From assembly GCF_003386665.1 (NCBI RefSeq), contig NZ_QTUB01000001.1, positions 1,488,001 through 1,552,000 on the forward strand: a DNA stretch of 64,000 nucleotides, given 5' to 3'. Made by a program: the position numbers and the translations under genes. Source of the stretch: Xenorhabdus cabanillasii. Lineage in GTDB: Bacteria > Pseudomonadota > Gammaproteobacteria > Enterobacterales > Enterobacteriaceae. The notes beneath the pieces are model-generated. The model did no database searches. It worked only from the letters and a program-made list of their open reading frames with translations, and was not told the origin of the DNA. Positions 28,879 to 44,981 of this stretch are shown piece after piece; position 1 is the stretch's first letter, and every line of letters starts with the position of its first letter.

Positions 28879-29643
28879 ATGAAATTATTGTTAAAAACAA
28901 CCTTGCTGGCAACTACACTGGCAATGGCATTCAGTGCACCGTATACAATGGCTGCTGAAACAAAAACCAGCGATGAAGTGAAACTGAATAAGGCTTTTAA
29001 GACAGTAGAACAGCAGGATTCTTATGCATTGGGAGCTTCCATAGGTCGTTATATGGAAAAATCTTTGGACGAACAAAAAGCGCTAGGTATTAATATTGAT
29101 AAGTCTCAGCTTTTGGTTGGTTTTGGAGATGCAGTCAATAACAAAAGTAAACTGAATGACACAGAGATTCAGCAAGTTCTCAGTGAGTTTGATGCAAAAA
29201 TCAGAGCTTCTTTACAGGCCAAGCTGGAGAAAGAGGCCAGTGAAAATAGTGAGAAAGGGGATAAATTTCGGGAGCAGTTTGCTAAGGAAGCGGGAGTTGT
29301 AAAAACGAAATCCGGTCTTCTGTATAAAATTGAGCAGGAAGGAAGTGGCAAGACTCCTGCGGCAAGCGATACCGTAGTTGTAAATTACAAAGGAAGTTTG
29401 ATTGACGGGAAAGTGTTTGATAGCTCCTATGAACGTAAAGAGCCTCTGTCGATTCCTCTGGATAAAGTGATTCAGGGCTGGAAAGAAGGTTTTCAGTATC
29501 TGAAAAAAGGTGGAAAAATGAAATTAGTCATCCCACCTGAATTGGCTTATGGCAAAAATGGAGTGCAAGAAATTCCGGCTAACTCAACTTTAGTCTTTGA
29601 AATTGAATTGTTGGATATTAAACCTAACGCAAAAGCAAAATAA
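28879..29643 (+). CDS. fkpA: Periplasmic FKBP-type peptidyl-prolyl isomerase FkpA
   Basis: Periplasmic prolyl isomerase and chaperone, sigma-E regulated in E. coli. 254 aa from MKLLLKTTLLATTLAM, preceded by TGGAGAATAAG. The signal peptide (1-25) ends TMAAE; the N-terminal helical dimerisation domain covers about 35-130 and the FKBP domain about 140-250 (VVVNYKGSLIDGKVFDSSY, VIQGWKEGFQYLKKGGK, PPELAYG, NSTLVFEIELL). The in-frame start at 28867 adds four residues ahead of the signal and is less likely. A terminator follows. Confidence 0.95.
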   Translation: MKLLLKTTLLATTLAMAFSAPYTMAAETKTSDEVKLNKAFKTVEQQDSYALGASIGRYMEKSLDEQKALGINIDKSQLLVGFGDAVNNKSKLNDTEIQQVLSEFDAKIRASLQAKLEKEASENSEKGDKFREQFAKEAGVVKTKSGLLYKIEQEGSGKTPAASDTVVVNYKGSLIDGKVFDSSYERKEPLSIPLDKVIQGWKEGFQYLKKGGKMKLVIPPELAYGKNGVQEIPANSTLVFEIELLDIKPNAKAK

Positions 29644-29671
29644 TTTTCATCATATTAGTACATGATTTTAT

Positions 29672-29700
29672 AACAGGGGCTATCAGGTCCCTGTTTTGTT
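29672..29700 (+). terminator. Rho-independent terminator of fkpA
   Basis: ACAGGG and CCCTGT (29673-29678 and 29689-29694) form the stem, followed by TTTGTT. Confidence 0.7.
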
Positions 29701-30012
29701 ATACCAATATTTACTTCGATTTAGTAAGTAATAAACGTAAATATAGAGAATGAATTTTGCCAATTATTATTTTACACAGTATTAAATAGAATAATTTTCT
29801 CATATATCAGGTACATTTGAACATAAACGCTGTGATAACCTCTGGCAGTCTATTCAGCAAGGTCTTGACGACAATTTAATGTAGTTTTAACGTCATTATT
29901 CTGGATAGAATACAGCGTTTTTGAAATGTTTTCTGTTAAGTTGCGGTTATAATAAATCTCACTCTGATGCTTTTGGTGAGGCGAAGTCTAAGCTTGAAGG
30001 ATGGTGTATTAC
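29701..30012. other. Intergenic region upstream of yheO
   Basis: 312 bases with the presumed promoter of the yheO-tusDCB operon. Only AAGGA near 29997 was noted; no other feature was recognised. Confidence 0.4.
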
Positions 30013-30750
30013 ATGTCTACCCCACTATTATCCGGTGATAAAATATCTGGTGATAACAGCGATATTGATTTACTGGAAAACCAACCGTTCAGTGAAACGG
30101 ATCATGAAATTTTAAAGTCTTATGAAGCTGCTGTTGATGGCCTGGCTATGCTGATTGGTGGGCATTGTGAAATTGTTCTTCATTCACTGGAAGACCTTAA
30201 ATGTTCAGCTGTCAGAATAGCTAATGGTGAACATACGGGCCGTAAAATTGGCTCTCCCATCACTGATCTGGCATTACGGATGCTGCACGATATGACGGAT
30301 GAAGACGCCAGTGTTTCCAGAGCCTATTTCACACGGGCGAAAAGTGGCGCATTGATGAAATCTGTTACGATTGCGATTCGTAACCGCCAACGTCGAGTTA
30401 TCGGGCTTTTGTGTATTAATATGAATCTGGATGTGCCTTTCTCTGAAATTATTCAGACCTTTATTCCGGAAAAAACTCACGAAGTCTCTTCAAACGTCAA
30501 TTTTGCTTCTTCTGTGGATGATCTGGTTGCACAGACTCTGGAATATACTATTGAAGAGGTAAATGCTGATCGCAATGTTTCCAATAATGCGAAAAACAGG
30601 CAGGTTGTCCTGAATCTGTATGAGAAAGGTATTTTTGATATCAAAGATGCTATTAATCAGGTTGCTGATCGCCTGAATATCTCCAAGCATACGGTATACC
30701 TTTATATTCGCCAGTTTAAAAGTGGTGAATGTGCAAGTCCGGAGAAGTAA
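30013..30750 (+). CDS. yheO: YheO family transcriptional regulator
   Basis: Putative DNA-binding regulator of 245 aa. The N-terminal YheO-like PAS domain (about 30-140: [56 protein letters not shown]) is followed by a C-terminal helix-turn-helix (about 195-235: [35 protein letters not shown]). The ATG at 30013 is favoured by homology; ATG 30001 lies too close to AAGGA. Its stop TAA overlaps the tusD ATG (TAATG), so it is translationally coupled to tusDCB as in E. coli. Confidence 0.9.
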   Translation: MSTPLLSGDKISGDNSDIDLLENQPFSETDHEILKSYEAAVDGLAMLIGGHCEIVLHSLEDLKCSAVRIANGEHTGRKIGSPITDLALRMLHDMTDEDASVSRAYFTRAKSGALMKSVTIAIRNRQRRVIGLLCINMNLDVPFSEIIQTFIPEKTHEVSSNVNFASSVDDLVAQTLEYTIEEVNADRNVSNNAKNRQVVLNLYEKGIFDIKDAINQVADRLNISKHTVYLYIRQFKSGECASPEK

Positions 30751-31145
30751 TGTCGCCACTGTCTTATTGTCTTCTGGTGACCGGGCCAGCATATGGGACT
30801 CAGCAAGCCAGTAGTGCCTATCAATTTGCACAGGCGCTTATTACTTCCGGCCATAAATTGCATAGCGTGTTTTTTTATCGTGACGGCGTTCAGAATGGCA
30901 ATCGGTTGGTAGCGCCTGCTAATGATGAATTTGATCTCGTCAGAGCGTGGCAGTCATTGGCTACTCAGCACCAGTTTAATTTATTCATTTGTGTTGCGGC
31001 AGCGCTGCGACGTGGTGTTGTAGATGAACAACAGGCAAATGAACTGAATCTGGATGCTGCGAATCTGGCCAATGGGTTTGAACTCAGCGGCCTTGGTTCT
31101 CTGGCTGAGGCGATGATGCTCTGTGATCGCGTGGTACAATTTTAG
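30750..31145 (+). CDS. tusD: Sulfurtransferase complex subunit TusD
   Basis: Part of the TusBCD complex that accepts persulfide sulfur from TusA and passes it to TusE and MnmA for 2-thiolation of mnm5s2U34 in tRNA. 131 aa, DsrE-like fold, beginning [20 protein letters not shown]; the active cysteine is expected in [12 protein letters not shown] (about 78). The start overlaps the yheO stop. Neighbours tusC and tusB complete the complex. Confidence 0.94.
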   Translation: MSPLSYCLLVTGPAYGTQQASSAYQFAQALITSGHKLHSVFFYRDGVQNGNRLVAPANDEFDLVRAWQSLATQHQFNLFICVAAALRRGVVDEQQANELNLDAANLANGFELSGLGSLAEAMMLCDRVVQF

Positions 31146-31176
31146 GGGCATAGGCAAAAGGATATTGAGGGTAATA

Positions 31177-31536
31177 ATGAAAAAAATCGCCTTCGTTTTT
31201 ACTGAAGCTCCCCACGGGTCTTCTGCCGGCAGAGAGGGGCTGGATGCTCTACTCGCAACATCAGCATTGACGGAGCAGATTGGTGTATTCTTTATTTCTG
31301 ATGGGGTATTCCAGCTACTGTCTGACCAGCAACCGGATAAAATTCTGTCACGTGACTACATTTCAACATTTAAGATTTTATCTCTGTATGACATTGATAA
31401 GTGTTATATTTGCCTGGAAGATCTGATGGTTAGAGGATTCAGTCCAGAAAATGATTTTATTCTGGCAGCCGAGTTTCTCTCAGCTGCGGCCATTCGCCAA
31501 TTGTTAGCGGGCTATGATGTTGTGTTGAAATTTTAA
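31177..31536 (+). CDS. tusC: Sulfurtransferase complex subunit TusC
   Basis: 119 aa DsrF-like subunit of the TusBCD complex, beginning [21 protein letters not shown] with GAGGGTAATA upstream. [20 protein letters not shown] and the C-terminal DVVLKF are characteristic. An in-frame start at 31123 would overlap tusD and is rejected. Lies 31 bases after tusD and 19 before tusB. Confidence 0.94.
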   Translation: MKKIAFVFTEAPHGSSAGREGLDALLATSALTEQIGVFFISDGVFQLLSDQQPDKILSRDYISTFKILSLYDIDKCYICLEDLMVRGFSPENDFILAAEFLSAAAIRQLLAGYDVVLKF

Positions 31537-31555
31537 TCTATTTTGGAGAGATAAC

Positions 31556-31843
31556 ATGTTATATACTGTTAGATGCTCACCTTACCAGGATGACTTCAAT
31601 GCAATACTTGGCCTGATCACTGATGCGGATGATGTCCTGCTGATTCAGAATGGGGTATTGCTCAGTATGAATGGTAATCGCTATTTAGCTGAGTTGATCC
31701 GCACAGGAGCCGGTATCTATGCTTTGCAGGATGATCTGGATGCACGAGGACTTACTAATCAAGTTTCAGATCGTGTACAGGTGGTAAATTACAACGGTTT
31801 TGTCAGCTTAACGGTGAAACATCAGCAAAGTTTCAGTTGGTAG
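31556..31843 (+). CDS. tusB: Sulfurtransferase complex subunit TusB
   Basis: 95 aa DsrH-like subunit, beginning MLYTVRCSPYQDDF and with GDAV-like DADDVLLIQNGVLLSM. GGAGAG precedes the ATG. Last gene of yheO-tusDCB, immediately upstream of the rpsL promoter as in E. coli. Confidence 0.93.
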   Translation: MLYTVRCSPYQDDFNAILGLITDADDVLLIQNGVLLSMNGNRYLAELIRTGAGIYALQDDLDARGLTNQVSDRVQVVNYNGFVSLTVKHQQSFSW

Positions 31844-31947
31844 ATATTTCTGTATTTTGTCCGAAGATACTGCCTGTAGTATTCAGCCAGCAATAAATGA
31901 CTTGCTAACTCTTTGACGACGCTGACCGTAGAAAGGCTGTATATTTC

Positions 31948-31976
31948 TTGACACCTCGTCAAGTCAGCAATAAAAT
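31948..31976 (+). promoter_or_regulatory. Sigma-70 promoter of the str operon
   Basis: TTGACA at 31948-31953 and TAAAAT at 31971-31976 with the ideal 17-base spacer, 84 bases before the rpsL start. This matches the rpsL promoter position in E. coli. Confidence 0.85.
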
Positions 31977-32018
31977 TCCGCGTCCTCTCGTTTTGTCATC
32001 ATGACTGACAGAGGGTAA

Positions 32019-32435
<417 letters not shown>

Positions 32436-32512
32436 TGGTTCTCCGTTAAGTAAGGCCAAACATTTTTTACTTTAATGTCAGAATAAACTCGTAGAGTTTT
32501 GGACAACCCTGA

Positions 32513-33004
<492 letters not shown>

Positions 33005-33097
33005 TCCATTTTTTGATATACCATCGGCAGTGAATTTGTTCTGGGTAGCTGCTTGGCTACCCGTTCTCTAAATTGAACGCCCACGAGAGAGGAAAAA

Positions 33098-36462
<3,365 letters not shown>

Positions 36463-36486
36463 TCTTTTTAATGTGTTCATTTTGGA

Positions 36487-36511
36487 AGGGGCATCGACAG
36501 ATGCCCTTTTT
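36487..36511 (+). terminator. Rho-independent terminator downstream of tuf
   Basis: GGGCATC and GATGCCC around a 4-nt loop, followed by TTTTT, 25 bases after tuf. Confidence 0.85.
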
Positions 36512-36527
36512 ATACGTTGTCTTAGGA

Positions 36528-36601
36528 AGAACCTATCTCATCAATAGTTGTCTGATGGTACGCTGACTGAATAGCTGTGAATTATTGGTGAGATAGGCTC
36601 T
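36528..36601. repeat. 74-bp palindromic element between tuf and secE
   Basis: AGAACCTATCTCATCAAT (36528-36545) and ATTGGTGAGATAGGCTCT (36584-36601) are near-perfect inverted repeats separated by 38 bases. No T-run follows. The clean termini look like a small noncoding inverted-repeat element; a long-arm regulatory hairpin is the alternative. No tRNA genes are present in this gap, unlike the E. coli tufB locus. Confidence 0.6.
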
Positions 36602-36819
36602 GATACAACGGATAGACTTTGGTATCGCCCAGTTTTCAAGAATTCTTTCCAAAAAATAGTTTTCAAGAAAACAGATACAAAAAGTCCTGCTGAATTATGG
36701 CACCGAGTCAGATACAATTACAATTATCTTTGGGTTCGGTCTGATTTGTTTTGCTCTTGCGAGGCAAGCTGGCTATCTATTTACATCATAGTTACTTACA
36801 TATAGTTACAGGTTGGTTT

Positions 36820-37203
36820 ATGAGTGCGAATAGCAATGCTCAAGAAAGCGGGCGTGGTCTTGATATAGCAAAATGGCTATTGGTGGCAGTGCTGCTGGTG
36901 GTTGCTATTGTGGGTAATTACTATTACCGGGAGTATAACCTGCCTCTGCGCGCGATAGCCGTTGTTGCTATTGTGGCCCTTGCAGGAGCAGTTGCATTGT
37001 GGACTGCGAAAGGTAAAGCTGCATTAGCATTTGCCCGTGAATCCCGCGTTGAAATGCGTAAAGTCATTTGGCCAACACGCCAGGAAGCTCTGCATACGAC
37101 ACTGATTGTTGCGGCAGTTACGGCTGTCATGTCTCTTATTTTGTGGGGGCTGGATGGTATTCTGGTGCGTTTAGTTTCATTTATTACAGGCCTGAGGTTT
37201 TAA
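36820..37203 (+). CDS. secE: Preprotein translocase subunit SecE
   Basis: Inner-membrane component of the SecYEG channel, 127 aa as in E. coli. Three hydrophobic segments (about 18-38, 43-62, 92-115), the last after the conserved cytoplasmic amphipathic region [22 protein letters not shown] 36820 ([10 protein letters not shown]) is chosen by homology over a longer frame at 36751. nusG follows two bases later. Confidence 0.97.
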   Translation: MSANSNAQESGRGLDIAKWLLVAVLLVVAIVGNYYYREYNLPLRAIAVVAIVALAGAVALWTAKGKAALAFARESRVEMRKVIWPTRQEALHTTLIVAAVTAVMSLILWGLDGILVRLVSFITGLRF

Positions 37204-37205
37204 GA

Positions 37206-37751
37206 ATGTCTGAATCCCCAAAAAAGCGTTGGTATGTCATACAGGCATTTTCTGGGTTTGAAGGCCGTGTGGCTCAATCTCTGCGTGAGCATATCAAATT
37301 GCATGATATGGAAGATTCTTTCGGCGAAGTGATGGTGCCGACAGAAGAGGTTGTTGAGATCCGCAGTGGCCAGCGTCGTAAAAGCGAGCGTAAGTTCTTC
37401 CCTGGCTATGTCTTAGTACAAATGGTAATGAACGATGCAACCTGGCATCTGGTTCGCAGTGTACCACGCGTAATGGGCTTTATCGGTGGTACATCTGACC
37501 GCCCGGCACCAATTAGTGATAAAGAAGTCGATGCGATTATGAATCGCCTTCAGCAGGTTGGTGATAAACCACGGCCAAAAACTTTGTTCGAACCAGGCGA
37601 AATGGTTCGTGTCAGCGATGGTCCGTTTGCGGACTTCAATGGCGTAGTGGAAGAAGTCGATTACGAGAAGAGCCGTTTGAAAGTTTCGGTTTCTATTTTT
37701 GGTCGTGCCACGCCAGTTGAGCTGGATTTCAGTCAGGTCGAGAAAGTTTGA
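37206..37751 (+). CDS. nusG: Transcription termination/antitermination factor NusG
   Basis: Binds RNA polymerase, suppresses pausing and links Rho or ribosomes to it. 181 aa: NGN domain (about 8-120: [28 protein letters not shown]) and C-terminal KOW domain (about 128-181: [19 protein letters not shown]). The ATG follows the secE stop by two bases, implying translational coupling. Longer frame starts inside secE are artefacts. Confidence 0.98.
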   Translation: MSESPKKRWYVIQAFSGFEGRVAQSLREHIKLHDMEDSFGEVMVPTEEVVEIRSGQRRKSERKFFPGYVLVQMVMNDATWHLVRSVPRVMGFIGGTSDRPAPISDKEVDAIMNRLQQVGDKPRPKTLFEPGEMVRVSDGPFADFNGVVEEVDYEKSRLKVSVSIFGRATPVELDFSQVEKV

Positions 37752-37778
37752 TCTGATGCTTAATTAAGCGAATTGGCT

Positions 37779-37807
37779 TGCAAAGGGTGTGAAATTAACA
37801 TACAATT
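37779..37807 (+). promoter_or_regulatory. Promoter of the rplKA-JL operon (L11 promoter)
   Basis: TTGCAA at 37779-37784 and TACAAT at 37802-37807 with a 17-base spacer, located between nusG and rplK. The GCGCC just downstream of the -10 fits a stringently controlled discriminator. Confidence 0.75.
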
Positions 37808-37953
37808 TCGCGCCTTTTGTTTTTATCTAGATAAGCAACTGAGTCTGGTAACAAACATAACTTTTTTTGTGGTCTGGTCTTTATTAGACGGGGCCTGAAT
37901 CGTTAGGGGAGCCTCTTTCTGGAGGCGATAACACCCATATAGAGGAAATATAG

Positions 37954-39087
<1,134 letters not shown>

Positions 39088-39122
39088 TAATTTAAGCTGA
39101 AAGCGAATAACGCTTTACCTCG

Positions 39123-39149
39123 GCGTCAGATTTGTCTAAAATCTGACGC
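39123..39149 (+). promoter_or_regulatory. 11-bp perfect hairpin between rplA and rplJ
   Basis: GCGTCAGATTT (39123-39133) and AAATCTGACGC (39139-39149) with a 5-nt loop, 36 bases after rplA. There is no adequate U-tract, so it may be an attenuator or RNA processing/stability element rather than a simple terminator. Confidence 0.6.
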
Positions 39150-39226
39150 TTCGAATTTGCCTGAACAGATGTATAACAATTGATAATAATTGATACATAA
39201 AACGTATCAGGGCAAATCACAGTTTT

Positions 39227-39349
39227 CGGTTGGAGCTTGGCCTAATCCAAGCCCCGTCCAAGACCGCAGGCGTAAGTAATTACTTAATATCCTGCGTAGA
39301 CGGTGACAGAGCCAAAGGAAATTTATTTTCTGGATTCTGCTCACCGTGT
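39227..39349 (+). promoter_or_regulatory. L10 leader (rplJ-rplL mRNA autoregulatory element)
   Basis: The untranslated leader upstream of rplJ contains the conserved blocks CGGTTGGAGC, AGACCGCAGG, CCTGCGTAGACGGTGACAGA and GCTCACCGTG that form the L10-(L12)4 binding structure in E. coli. Binding represses translation of rplJ and rplL. Confidence 0.85.
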
Positions 39350-39427
39350 TTCAGCGCTCAGGCACATTTCGTGCTTTGAGTGAAGTGAGTCCCGGGTCTG
39401 CCCGGTTAATCCAGGAGCAAGAAGCTA

Positions 39428-39925
39428 ATGGCACTAAATCTTCAAGACAAACAAGCGATTGTTGCTGAAGTCAGCGAAGTAGCCAAAGGCGCGCTGTCTG
39501 CGGTTGTTGCGGATTCTCGCGGCGTTACCGTAGATAAAATGACTGAACTGCGTAAAGCAGGTCGCGAAGCTGGCGTTTACATGCGTGTTGTTCGTAACAC
39601 TCTGATGCGCCGTGCTGTTGAAGGTACTGAGTATGAGTGCCTGAAAGAAGCGTTTGTTGGTCCAACCTTGATTGCTTTTTCTAACGAACATCCGGGCGCC
39701 GCTGCTCGTCTGTTCAAAGATTTCGCGAAAGCGAACCCAGCATTCGAGATTAAAGCAGCAGCCTTTGAAGGTGAGTTTATTCCAGCGAGCAACATCGATC
39801 GTCTGGCAACACTCCCAACTTACGAAGAAGCAATCGCACGCCTGATGTCAACCATGAAAGAAGCCGTTGCAGGCAAACTGGTTCGCACCCTGGCTGCACT
39901 ACGCGATAAGAAAGAAGCAGCTTAA
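39428..39925 (+). CDS. rplJ: 50S ribosomal protein L10
   Basis: 165 aa stalk-base protein; binds 23S rRNA by its N-terminal domain and L7/L12 dimers through the C-terminal helix. It begins [35 protein letters not shown] lies upstream. It is autoregulated through the leader. Confidence 0.99.
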   Translation: MALNLQDKQAIVAEVSEVAKGALSAVVADSRGVTVDKMTELRKAGREAGVYMRVVRNTLMRRAVEGTEYECLKEAFVGPTLIAFSNEHPGAAARLFKDFAKANPAFEIKAAAFEGEFIPASNIDRLATLPTYEEAIARLMSTMKEAVAGKLVRTLAALRDKKEAA

Positions 39926-39988
39926 TTGCTTATTTCCTTCGTTGCTTTTTAACGTATAAATTTTTTCTGAATTTTAGGAACACTTGTT

Positions 39989-40354
39989 ATGTCTATCACT
40001 AAAGAACAAATTCTGGACGCAGTTGCAGAAATGTCTGTAATGGACGTTGTTGAAATTATCAGCATGATGGAAGAAAAATTCGGCGTTTCTGCTGCTGCTG
40101 CTGTAGCTGTAGTTGGTGCTGCTGCTGAAGTAGTTGAAGAGAAAACTGAATTCGACGTAATCCTGACTGGCGCTGGTGCTAACAAAGTTGCTGTAATCAA
40201 AGCAGTACGTGGCGCAACTGGTCTGGGTCTGAAAGAAGCTAAAGACCTGGTTGAAAGCGCACCAGCAGCGCTGAAAGAAGGCATCAGCAAAGAAGATGCT
40301 GAAGCTCTGAAAAAATCTCTGGAAGAAGCAGGTGCTTCTGTTGAGATCAAGTAA
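39989..40354 (+). CDS. rplL: 50S ribosomal protein L7/L12
   Basis: Multicopy stalk protein recruiting translation GTPases, 121 aa. N-terminal dimerisation domain, Ala-rich hinge ([13 protein letters not shown], about 37-50) and C-terminal domain ([20 protein letters not shown]). AGGAAC precedes the ATG. Confidence 0.99.
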   Translation: MSITKEQILDAVAEMSVMDVVEIISMMEEKFGVSAAAAVAVVGAAAEVVEEKTEFDVILTGAGANKVAVIKAVRGATGLGLKEAKDLVESAPAALKEGISKEDAEALKKSLEEAGASVEIK

Positions 40355-40393
40355 GATCAGTTTGAAGTTCGCAGCCTGATTTCCTAGGCTGGC

Positions 40394-40425
40394 GGCTGGC
40401 GATTTTTTAATCGCCAGCCTTTTTG
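40394..40425 (+). terminator. Attenuator between rplL and rpoB
   Basis: GGCTGGCGA (40394-40402) and TCGCCAGCC (40411-40419) form a 9-bp stem followed by TTTTT. In E. coli the corresponding element lets only a fraction of transcripts proceed into rpoBC. Confidence 0.9.
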
Positions 40426-40777
40426 CGCTGTAGAGCACCTTGTTGTTTTAAAATCATGTTGTTTTATAAAGTCATTTTGGAGTTTTATAAAGCATATGCT
40501 CTATAGAGCACAACGCAGGGAGTTAGTAGCATTTCACACTGTTTGGCTGCTAATGAACCCAGAATACTCCTTCCTATTGACGACTTAATATACTGCGTTC
40601 TCAGCTACGATCCACTCGAGTAGCTCGGTAGTAAGGTAACGCAATGAAATGATTTAAGAGTAATAGTAATGAGTATTACGGAAAATATTCTATTTTCTGT
40701 TCGAAAAAATAGTGTTGCAGAGTGCTGTCCTTAAGGGCGGACAGAGTGGGTCACTTATCAGCGAGCTGAGGAACCCT
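40426..40777 (+). other. rpoB leader
   Basis: 352 bases between the attenuator and rpoB. The E. coli counterpart holds an RNase III processing site, which cannot be verified here. The final stretch GAGCTGAGGAACCCTATG is the same as the E. coli rpoB ribosome site as remembered, and a small TGTCC-GGACA hairpin lies near 40727-40743. Confidence 0.5.
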
Positions 40778-43700
40778 ATGGTTTACTCCTATACCGAGAA
40801 AAAACGTATTCGTAAGGATTTTGGTAAACGTCCACAAGTTTTGGATGTTCCATACCTTCTTTCTATCCAACTTGACTCGTTCCAGAAGTTTATCGAGCAA
40901 GATCCTGAAGGCCAGAATGGACTGGAAGCGGCCTTCCGTTCTGTGTTCCCAATTCAGAGTTACAGCGGCAGTTCTGAGCTGCAATATGTAAGTTACCGTC
41001 TTGGCGAACCTGTTTTTGATGTTCAAGAATGTCAGATCCGTGGCGTGACTTATTCCGCCCCACTGCGTGTTAAACTGCGTCTGGTGATCTATGAGCGTGA
41101 AGCACCAGAAGGCACAGTTAAAGACATCAAAGAACAAGAAGTCTACATGGGTGAAATTCCACTCATGACTGATAACGGGACTTTCGTTATCAACGGTACT
41201 GAGCGCGTAATCGTATCTCAGTTGCATCGTAGCCCAGGCGTTTTCTTTGACAGTGATAAGGGTAAAACCCATTCATCCGGTAAGGTACTGTATAATGCAC
41301 GTATCATTCCTTACCGTGGTTCATGGCTGGATTTCGAATTCGATCCTAAAGATAACCTGTTTGTGCGTATTGACCGCCGTCGTAAATTGCCGGCTTCGAT
41401 TATTCTGCGCGCGATGGATTACACCGCTGAAGACATTCTAAACCTGTTCTTCGACAAAACTATTTTCGAAATCCGCGACAACAAGTTGCAGATGACTCTG
41501 GTACCAGAACGTCTGCGGGGTGAGACTGCTTCATTTGATATTGAAGCAAACGGCAAAGTTTATGTTGAAAAAGGCCGTCGTATTACCGCTCGTCATATCC
41601 GTCAGTTAGAAAAAGATCAGGTAGACCGTATTGAGGTGCCTGTTGAATATATCGCGGGTAAAGTTGTTGCGAGAGATTACATCGATCAGAACACAGGTGA
41701 AATCATCTGTACTGCTAACATGGAACTCTCTTTGGATCTGTTGGCGCGTTTGAGCCAATCTGGCCATAAAACCATTGAGACCCTGTTCACCAACGATTTG
41801 GATCACGGTGCATACATTTCCGAAACTCTGCGGATTGACCCGACCAACGATCGTTTGAGCGCATTGGTTGAAATTTACCGCATGATGCGTCCGGGTGAAC
41901 CACCGACCCGCGAAGCTGCCGAAAACTTATTTGAGAACCTGTTCTTCTCTGAAGATCGTTATGATCTGTCTGCAGTTGGCCGTATGAAGTTCAACCGTTC
42001 TCTGGATCGTGAAGAGGTTGAAGGTTCCGGTATCCTGAGCAAAGACGACATCATCGATGTCATGAAGAAGCTTATCGATATCCGTAACGGTAAAGGCGAA
42101 GTGGATGATATTGACCACTTGGGCAACCGTCGTATTCGTTCCGTTGGCGAAATGGCTGAAAACCAATTCCGTGTTGGTCTGGTACGTGTAGAACGTGCGG
42201 TGAAAGAGCGTTTGTCTCTGGGTGATCTGGATACCCTGATGCCACAGGACATGATCAACGCCAAGCCAATTTCTGCGGCAGTGAAAGAGTTTTTTGGCTC
42301 CAGCCAGTTGTCTCAATTTATGGACCAGAACAACCCACTGTCTGAAATTACCCATAAACGTCGTATTTCTGCTTTGGGCCCGGGTGGTCTGACTCGTGAA
42401 CGAGCAGGCTTTGAAGTTCGAGACGTACATCCGACTCACTATGGTCGTGTATGTCCAATCGAAACACCTGAAGGTCCAAACATCGGTCTGATTAACTCAC
42501 TGTCTGTTTATGCACGTACTAACGAATATGGTTTCCTTGAAACCCCTTACCGTTTAGTACGCGACGGTGTAGTAACAGATGAGATTCACTACCTGTCAGC
42601 TATTGAAGAAGGTAACTACGTCATTGCGCAGGCTAACTCCGCATTGGACGAAGAAGGCCACTTCATTGAAGAACTGGTAACTTGCCGTCACTATGACGAA
42701 TCCAGCTTGTTTAACCGTGATCAGGTTCAGTACATGGACGTTTCGACACAACAGATTGTGTCCGTTGGTGCTTCCTTGATCCCATTCCTTGAACACGATG
42801 ACGCCAACCGTGCATTGATGGGTGCGAACATGCAACGTCAGGCAGTTCCAACTCTGCGTGCAGATAAGCCGCTGGTCGGAACAGGTATGGAGCGTGCAGT
42901 AGCGGTTGACTCCGGTGTAACCTCCGTTGCTAAACGTGGTGGTGTGGTTCAGTATGTTGACGCATCCCGTATCGTGATTAAGGTTAACGAAGATGAAATG
43001 TACGCAGGTGAAGCGGGCATTGATATCTATAACCTGACTAAATACACCCGTTCTAACCAGAACACTTGTATCAACCAAATGCCATGTGTATCTCTGGGCG
43101 AACACGTAGAACGTGGTGACGTTCTGGCTGATGGTCCATCCACTGACTTGGGTGAACTGGCACTGGGTCAGAACATGCGCGTGGCGTTCATGCCATGGAA
43201 TGGTTATAACTTCGAGGACTCCATCCTCGTATCTGAACGTGTAGTGCAGGAAGACCGTTTCACCACTATTCATATTCAAGAACTGGCTTGTGTATCTCGT
43301 GATACCAAACTGGGGCCTGAAGAGATCACCGCTGATATCCCTAACGTAGGTGAAGCAGCGCTGTCTAAACTGGACGAATCCGGTATCGTTTATATCGGTG
43401 CGGAAGTGAAAGGTGGCGACATTCTGGTGGGTAAAGTGACACCGAAAGGTGAAACGCAGTTAACGCCAGAAGAAAAACTGTTGCGTGCGATCTTTGGTGA
43501 AAAAGCGTCTGATGTTAAAGACTCATCACTGCGCGTACCGAACGGTGTTTCCGGTACTGTTATTGACGTACAAGTCTTTACCCGTGATGGTGTAGAAAAA
43601 GACAAGCGTGCGTTGGAAATCGAAGAGATGCAGTTGCGTCAGGCGAAAAAAGATCTGACTGAAGAACTGCGAATTTTCGAAGCCGGTCTGTTTGCCCGTA

Positions 43701-44806
43701 TTCGCAATGTACTGATTTCCGGTGGCATTGAAGCAGAAAAATTAGACAAACTGCCACGTGAGCGCTGGTTAGAACTGGGTCTGGCTGATGAAGATAAACA
43801 AAATCAGCTTGAGCAGTTGGCAGAACAGTATGACGAACTGAAAGCTGAGTTCGAGAAGAAGCTGGATGCTAAACGCCGTAAGATCACTCAGGGTGATGAT
43901 TTGGCACCGGGCGTTCTGAAAATTGTCAAAGTTTATCTGGCAGTGAAACGTCAGATCCAGCCTGGTGACAAGATGGCAGGTCGTCACGGTAACAAGGGTG
44001 TAATCTCTAAGATTAACCCAATCGAAGACATGCCTTACGATGAAAACGGTACTCCGGTTGATATCGTACTGAACCCGCTGGGCGTACCATCACGTATGAA
44101 CATCGGTCAGATTTTGGAAACTCACTTAGGTATGGCGGCGAAAGGCATTGGTGACAAAATCAATGCGATGCTGAAGCAGCAGCAAGAAGTTGCCAAGCTA
44201 CGTGAATTTATCCAGAAAGCTTATGATCTGGGTGATGATACCTGTCAGGAAGTTGATTTGAATACTTTTACTGACGACGAAGTTATGCGTTTGGCTGAAA
44301 ACCTGAAAAAAGGTATGCCAATCGCAACTCCAGTCTTTGATGGTGCGAAAGAGACTGAAATCAAAGAGCTGTTGAAATTGGGTGGTTTGCCGACCTCTGG
44401 TCAGATCACACTGTTTGATGGCCGTACTGGTGAGCAATTTGAGCGTCAGGTAACTGTTGGTTACATGTACATGCTGAAATTGAACCACTTGGTTGATGAC
44501 AAGATGCATGCTCGTTCTACCGGTTCTTACAGCCTGGTTACTCAGCAGCCGCTGGGTGGTAAGGCACAGTTCGGTGGTCAGCGTTTCGGTGAGATGGAAG
44601 TGTGGGCACTGGAAGCATACGGTGCAGCATATACTCTGCAAGAAATGCTTACCGTTAAATCCGATGATGTTAACGGTCGTACCAAGATGTATAAAAACAT
44701 CGTGGATGGTAACCACCAGATGGAACCAGGTATGCCGGAGTCTTTCAACGTATTGCTGAAAGAGATCCGTTCCTTGGGTATCAACATCGAGCTGGAAGAC
44801 GAATAA
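40778..44806 (+). CDS. rpoB: RNA polymerase beta subunit
   Basis: 1342 aa, the E. coli length. The ATG starting [16 protein letters not shown] has GAGGAACCCT upstream; a longer frame from 40712 is leader. The rifampicin pocket [20 protein letters not shown] reads as wild type at the usual resistance positions (Asp516, His526, Ser531 in E. coli numbering). The C-terminal [13 protein letters not shown] and the sequence ending LEDE are conserved. Cotranscribed with rpoC. Confidence 0.99.
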   Translation: MVYSYTEKKRIRKDFGKRPQVLDVPYLLSIQLDSFQKFIEQDPEGQNGLEAAFRSVFPIQSYSGSSELQYVSYRLGEPVFDVQECQIRGVTYSAPLRVKLRLVIYEREAPEGTVKDIKEQEVYMGEIPLMTDNGTFVINGTERVIVSQLHRSPGVFFDSDKGKTHSSGKVLYNARIIPYRGSWLDFEFDPKDNLFVRIDRRRKLPASIILRAMDYTAEDILNLFFDKTIFEIRDNKLQMTLVPERLRGETASFDIEANGKVYVEKGRRITARHIRQLEKDQVDRIEVPVEYIAGKVVARDYIDQNTGEIICTANMELSLDLLARLSQSGHKTIETLFTNDLDHGAYISETLRIDPTNDRLSALVEIYRMMRPGEPPTREAAENLFENLFFSEDRYDLSAVGRMKFNRSLDREEVEGSGILSKDDIIDVMKKLIDIRNGKGEVDDIDHLGNRRIRSVGEMAENQFRVGLVRVERAVKERLSLGDLDTLMPQDMINAKPISAAVKEFFGSSQLSQFMDQNNPLSEITHKRRISALGPGGLTRERAGFEVRDVHPTHYGRVCPIETPEGPNIGLINSLSVYARTNEYGFLETPYRLVRDGVVTDEIHYLSAIEEGNYVIAQANSALDEEGHFIEELVTCRHYDESSLFNRDQVQYMDVSTQQIVSVGASLIPFLEHDDANRALMGANMQRQAVPTLRADKPLVGTGMERAVAVDSGVTSVAKRGGVVQYVDASRIVIKVNEDEMYAGEAGIDIYNLTKYTRSNQNTCINQMPCVSLGEHVERGDVLADGPSTDLGELALGQNMRVAFMPWNGYNFEDSILVSERVVQEDRFTTIHIQELACVSRDTKLGPEEITADIPNVGEAALSKLDESGIVYIGAEVKGGDILVGKVTPKGETQLTPEEKLLRAIFGEKASDVKDSSLRVPNGVSGTVIDVQVFTRDGVEKDKRALEIEEMQLRQAKKDLTEELRIFEAGLFARIRNVLISGGIEAEKLDKLPRERWLELGLADEDKQNQLEQLAEQYDELKAEFEKKLDAKRRKITQGDDLAPGVLKIVKVYLAVKRQIQPGDKMAGRHGNKGVISKINPIEDMPYDENGTPVDIVLNPLGVPSRMNIGQILETHLGMAAKGIGDKINAMLKQQQEVAKLREFIQKAYDLGDDTCQEVDLNTFTDDEVMRLAENLKKGMPIATPVFDGAKETEIKELLKLGGLPTSGQITLFDGRTGEQFERQVTVGYMYMLKLNHLVDDKMHARSTGSYSLVTQQPLGGKAQFGGQRFGEMEVWALEAYGAAYTLQEMLTVKSDDVNGRTKMYKNIVDGNHQMEPGMPESFNVLLKEIRSLGINIELEDE

Positions 44807-44981
44807 ATTGTTTTCCGCTGGCGCTGTCCAGCCTTATGTTGCAACCAGGTGTTAAAACATATAGGAATGTCGGGCAGTTTGCCAGCCAGTGGTTACACTG
44901 GTCCCAGTGGTTATACTGGTTATAGAGGGGAGTGGCATGGGCCACTCACCTAACAGGTCTAACTCCGACAGGAGCCATTTC

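Noticed and set aside
36463..36819. tRNA genes expected upstream of secE in the E. coli tufB arrangement
   Set aside because: No cloverleaf or CCA-ended tRNA sequence is readable in this gap; only a terminator and a palindromic element are seen.
40712..40777. Upstream start for rpoB
   Set aside because: Homology and the GAGGAACCC ribosome site fix the start at 40778; the 22 extra residues are untranslated leader.
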